Assembly (NCBI RefSeq): GCF_000332275.1
Contig: NZ_CM001776.1
Location: 4,462,008 to 4,526,007, forward strand
Source: Synechococcus sp. PCC 7336
Lineage (GTDB): Bacteria > Cyanobacteriota > Cyanobacteriia > Thermostichales > PCC-7336
Reading direction: 5' to 3'
Length of the DNA stretch: 64,000 nucleotides
Below the pieces are notes generated by a model. That model ran no database searches. It worked only from the letters and a program-made list of their open reading frames with translations, and had not been told where the DNA came from. Positions 61,790-64,000 of this stretch are shown here, in pieces. How positions within the stretch are numbered: the stretch's first letter is position 1; each line of letters opens with the position of its first letter. The translations under genes were made by a program, and so were the position numbers.

Positions 61790-62566
61790 ATGACTGAGAA
61801 GGCTGAAAACTATACTGCCGAGCGGACAATATCTGCTGTTTTTAAAGAGCAAGAACAGATTGATGGCTTGATGCGCCGCTTACTCGATCGCGGCGTTCCT
61901 AACGATTACATTTCTGTGATGGGTCGCAACTTTAAGTCCGAGACGAAAATTACAGGCTTTATCTCCAAGAAAGACGTTATCTTAGGCGGGCTGAGAACAG
62001 GCGCCATTTTCGGCTCGCTGTTCGGTTCGCTACTGAGCTTGTTAACCGGTGTGGGTTTATTGTTTGTGCCGTTCGTCGGTACGGTGGTGGCCGCTGGCCC
62101 CATCAGCGCGGTGTTACTCGGGGCTGCCAGTGGCGCGATCGCGGGCAGTGCGGGCATTGGCCTAGTATCGGCACTAACAGCGCTGGGCATGCCCGAAGAC
62201 AAGGCAACAATTTATCAAACGCGGCTGCAAGCGGGCGAGTTTATCGTGATGGCTGAGGTGCCTGCCGATCGCACGGGCGAGTTTCAACTCTTGATGGAAA
62301 GCGCTGGCGGTGAAGAAGTTCATATCAGCCAGAGCACTTTACCGCGTCAGCGTTCCGGTCATTGCGATGGTGCTGAAGACTTATCGCCCGAAATCCGCTC
62401 TCATCTTTCTGAAGATGCACAGGTGGCTTTTATCGAGTCTTACAACGCTGTTTTGGACGCAACTGACGATGAAACAAAAGCCGAACAAACTGCTTGGGAA
62501 ATGATTCGCGAGCAGTACGATGAAGATGAAAATGGTGTTTGGTCAAAGGCTAAGGTTGTGGCATAG
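61790..62566 (+). CDS. Stress-domain/glycine-zipper/ChaB fusion protein
   Basis: The 258-residue product has an N-terminal DUF1269/YflT-like domain ([34 protein letters not shown]), a glycine-rich hydrophobic segment of zipper type (residues about 65-140: [40 protein letters not shown]), and a C-terminal ChaB domain: [20 protein letters not shown] with [16 protein letters not shown]. ChaB regulates ion transport in E. coli. The combination suggests a membrane-associated stress protein. ATG 61790 is preceded by aagagttaaggag. Confidence 0.83.
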   Translation: MTEKAENYTAERTISAVFKEQEQIDGLMRRLLDRGVPNDYISVMGRNFKSETKITGFISKKDVILGGLRTGAIFGSLFGSLLSLLTGVGLLFVPFVGTVVAAGPISAVLLGAASGAIAGSAGIGLVSALTALGMPEDKATIYQTRLQAGEFIVMAEVPADRTGEFQLLMESAGGEEVHISQSTLPRQRSGHCDGAEDLSPEIRSHLSEDAQVAFIESYNAVLDATDDETKAEQTAWEMIREQYDEDENGVWSKAKVVA

Positions 62567-62826
62567 TGGCTGAGTATTCCCACAAATCAAGTCTGAACCC
62601 GAGTATGTTTATCCTCTCTTCTCTCTCGATAAAGTCGAGACACTGAATGTGCCAAACAATGTTGCTGGACGCGATTGAAGCGCGGGCCAACTGGGGCCTG
62701 TTGGGCTTGGGAGGTCGCAAGCAGAAGGTCGCACGCCAACAACCCAACTCTGCTGTGCGCGAGACCACATATCATCGCTAGATTAACGACAGCACCGATC
62801 GCAGCGCACTAGGAAAACCGATGCCC

Positions 62827-63756
62827 TCAGTTTCCTCCGATCGCATTGATATTGCCTAGCGAAGTCTCGGCAGGCGATCGCACTGCCGCCACGGCTAACC
62901 TCAATTGCTCGCTAATATCGATCGCCAACCACTGCCCACTAGCCCGAGTCCAAAACTCAAAATGCAAGTGCGGTCCCGTCGATCGCCCCGTCGAGCCCAC
63001 ATAGCCAATCAACTGCCCTTGCTCCACCCAGGTGTTGGGCTGGGCGACAATGCTAGACATGTGACCATAGCGGGTGCGGCGACTGTTGTCGTGGGCTAAC
63101 ACCACGGCATTGCCCAAATTGCCTGCAGGGCCAGCTGCAATGACTTGACCGGAGTAAGCGGCTAGAACGGGGGTACCGGCAGGGGCAGCTAAATCGATGC
63201 CCTGATGGAAACTCTCCAGGCCGGTAATGGGGTGAACTCGAATGCCGTAGCCGGAAGAGACAGGAGCGATATAGGGTAGCGGATAGAGCAATCCCTGATA
63301 GAGACCGCCCCTCACTTTATCGAGGGGCAAGATTAGCGCAATATCCTGGCCGGGATTGAGAATAAATTGCTGGCCGCTAGACCGCTCCATCAGAATCACC
63401 CGCGAGGGAGGGGCAGAGCGGCGAGCAGCGGCAGGCTCGTCGTTGAGGCGATCGACTAAAACCTCTTGACCCAGCTCGACGGTAATAGAATCGGACGCGT
63501 CACTGCGGCGGCTGCCCGAGGTACTCAACCAACTGGGGCGATCGCTGCTGAGGTCTTTCTGCAAACCTGCTTCAGAGTCTTGGGCAGATACACCGACAGC
63601 TAAACCCAATAGAACTAAAAACCCAATCAATCCAGCCTGAGATAGCTTGGATAGGGACACTCGATTTGCGGCTGATGTCACCGGTTCACTCCCTGTTTGA
63701 GTCGAGCTCTCGTAGCTCAAAGCATCTATGTAACACTTATACAGGATAATTCCCAC
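62827..63756 (-). CDS. Exported M23-family metallopeptidase
   Basis: The 309-residue product has an N-terminal hydrophobic segment (AGLIGFLVLLGLAVGVSA) and a C-terminal LytM domain with HPITGLESFHQGIDLAAPAG (HxxxD), GYGIRVHPITG and RSTGPHLHFEFWTRASG (HxH), all zinc ligands. The middle region is Ser/Arg-rich. Such enzymes hydrolyse peptidoglycan cross-links or act as non-catalytic regulators. Ligands here are intact, so activity is predicted. Start near 63756 (MGIILYKCYIDAL) is uncertain; a later Met may be used. Confidence 0.87.
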   Translation of the reverse strand: MGIILYKCYIDALSYESSTQTGSEPVTSAANRVSLSKLSQAGLIGFLVLLGLAVGVSAQDSEAGLQKDLSSDRPSWLSTSGSRRSDASDSITVELGQEVLVDRLNDEPAAARRSAPPSRVILMERSSGQQFILNPGQDIALILPLDKVRGGLYQGLLYPLPYIAPVSSGYGIRVHPITGLESFHQGIDLAAPAGTPVLAAYSGQVIAAGPAGNLGNAVVLAHDNSRRTRYGHMSSIVAQPNTWVEQGQLIGYVGSTGRSTGPHLHFEFWTRASGQWLAIDISEQLRLAVAAVRSPAETSLGNINAIGGN

Positions 63757-63788
63757 AAAAAAATTGCCAAAGTGTCATTCTCCAAAAA

Positions 63789-63815
63789 CCAGCCTATCTT
63801 ATCATTGAAGGCTGG
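63789..63815 (-). terminator. Rho-independent terminator for the gene at the right edge
   Basis: ccagcct and aggctgg pair with a 13-base loop. On the minus strand the stem is followed by tttttgg, giving a GC stem plus U-run at about 40 bp past the stop codon of the glycosyltransferase-like gene. Confidence 0.72.
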
Positions 63816-63855
63816 CTTCAGTCTTTATCGGATTTTTTTACAATAGAATCTGAAA

Positions 63856-63999
63856 TCAAGGAACAAGAGATTTATCTTTATTAGAAATAGAGTATTCACG
63901 AATCAACTTATAAAGCTTTGTCTCAAAATTATTCATACAATTAGGCCAATCATATTTAAGCACAAAAGAACGATCGTTCTTAGACATATTTGCCTTAAG
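63856..63999 (-). CDS. C-terminal end of a probable glycosyltransferase
   Basis: A 47-residue open segment runs in from the right edge to a TGA at 63856-63858. It reads MSKNDRSFVLKYDWPNCMNN then FETKLYKLIREYSISNK. The pattern (W-x-N-C-x-x-x-F-E-x-L) resembles C-termini of GT4-type glycosyltransferases. The sequence is AT-rich compared with the rest of the window. A U-run terminator follows it. The rest lies outside the window, so the assignment is tentative. Confidence 0.5.
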   Translation of the reverse strand, partial: LKANMSKNDRSFVLKYDWPNCMNNFETKLYKLIREYSISNKDKSLVP

Positions 64000-64000
64000 T

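Noticed and set aside
1-64000. CRISPR array
   Set aside because: No regularly spaced repeat with unique spacers was seen; all repeats found are short tandem units or dispersed elements.

Overview
The window is cyanobacterial chromosome. The octamer GCGATCGC (HIP1) recurs in most genes. Many products belong to families typical of or restricted to cyanobacteria: COP23 secreted proteins, DUF3747, DUF4168, DUF1517, DUF2232, the TIGR04376 family, a PphA-like PP2C phosphatase, an ABC1/UbiB kinase, and a long pyruvate kinase with a C-terminal PEP-utiliser-like domain. I cannot name the species. The mix of single-copy housekeeping genes with scattered decayed genes, small repeats and toxin-antitoxin remnants suggests a mid-size, fairly plastic genome.

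Layout. 1-4.4 kb: end of a copper-type P-ATPase, proA, a diheme cytochrome and ffh. 4.4-6.4 kb: a small disturbed locus in which a VapBC-type pair lies between a partial and a nearly complete copy of an Rpn-family gene, next to tRNA-Thr(CGT) and a truncated duplicate of its 3' half. 6.5-20.5 kb: housekeeping and membrane genes (dxs, polA, a matrixin-like protease, a VOC protein, purC, a 17-residue-repeat protein, an ABC1 kinase, a PP2C phosphatase, larC, msrP). 20.5-26.9 kb: a less uniform stretch with a P450 broken at both ends, kptA, an ureidoglycolate-lyase-like gene, a hydrolase and a cupin-type oxygenase. 26.3-34.5 kb: mostly minus strand, including an ATP-grasp/isoaspartyl-peptidase/NTF2-like operon and an arginase-fold protein that has lost nearly all its metal ligands. 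34.9-43.5 kb: a GT-C-like membrane protein, a PLP decarboxylase, a DUF3747 protein, an OmpR-type regulator, DUF4168 and pyk. 44.6-50.2 kb: a TrpRS with an unusual N-terminal domain, then a tightly overlapping operon of desaturase, MetX-like alpha/beta hydrolase and GlnT-type glutamine synthetase homologue. 50.7-58.5 kb: secreted or envelope proteins (two COP23 paralogues, PBP1C, a lytic transglycosylase) and another truncated Rpn gene. 58.8-62.6 kb: YajQ followed by five same-strand genes typical of stress responses (DUF2294, CsbD, Pmp3, Dps, a ChaB-domain fusion). The window ends with an M23 peptidase and the 3' end of an apparent glycosyltransferase.

The best candidates for something undescribed are the desaturase/MetX-like/GlnT operon, the TrpRS extension, the arginase-fold pseudoenzyme, the 17-residue-repeat protein, and the tRNA-Thr/VapBC/Rpn rearrangement. 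A roughly 190-bp interspersed element is present in two full copies and one partial copy; the partial copy supplies the N-terminus of the broken P450. I saw no CRISPR array, rRNA, prophage or intact transposase.
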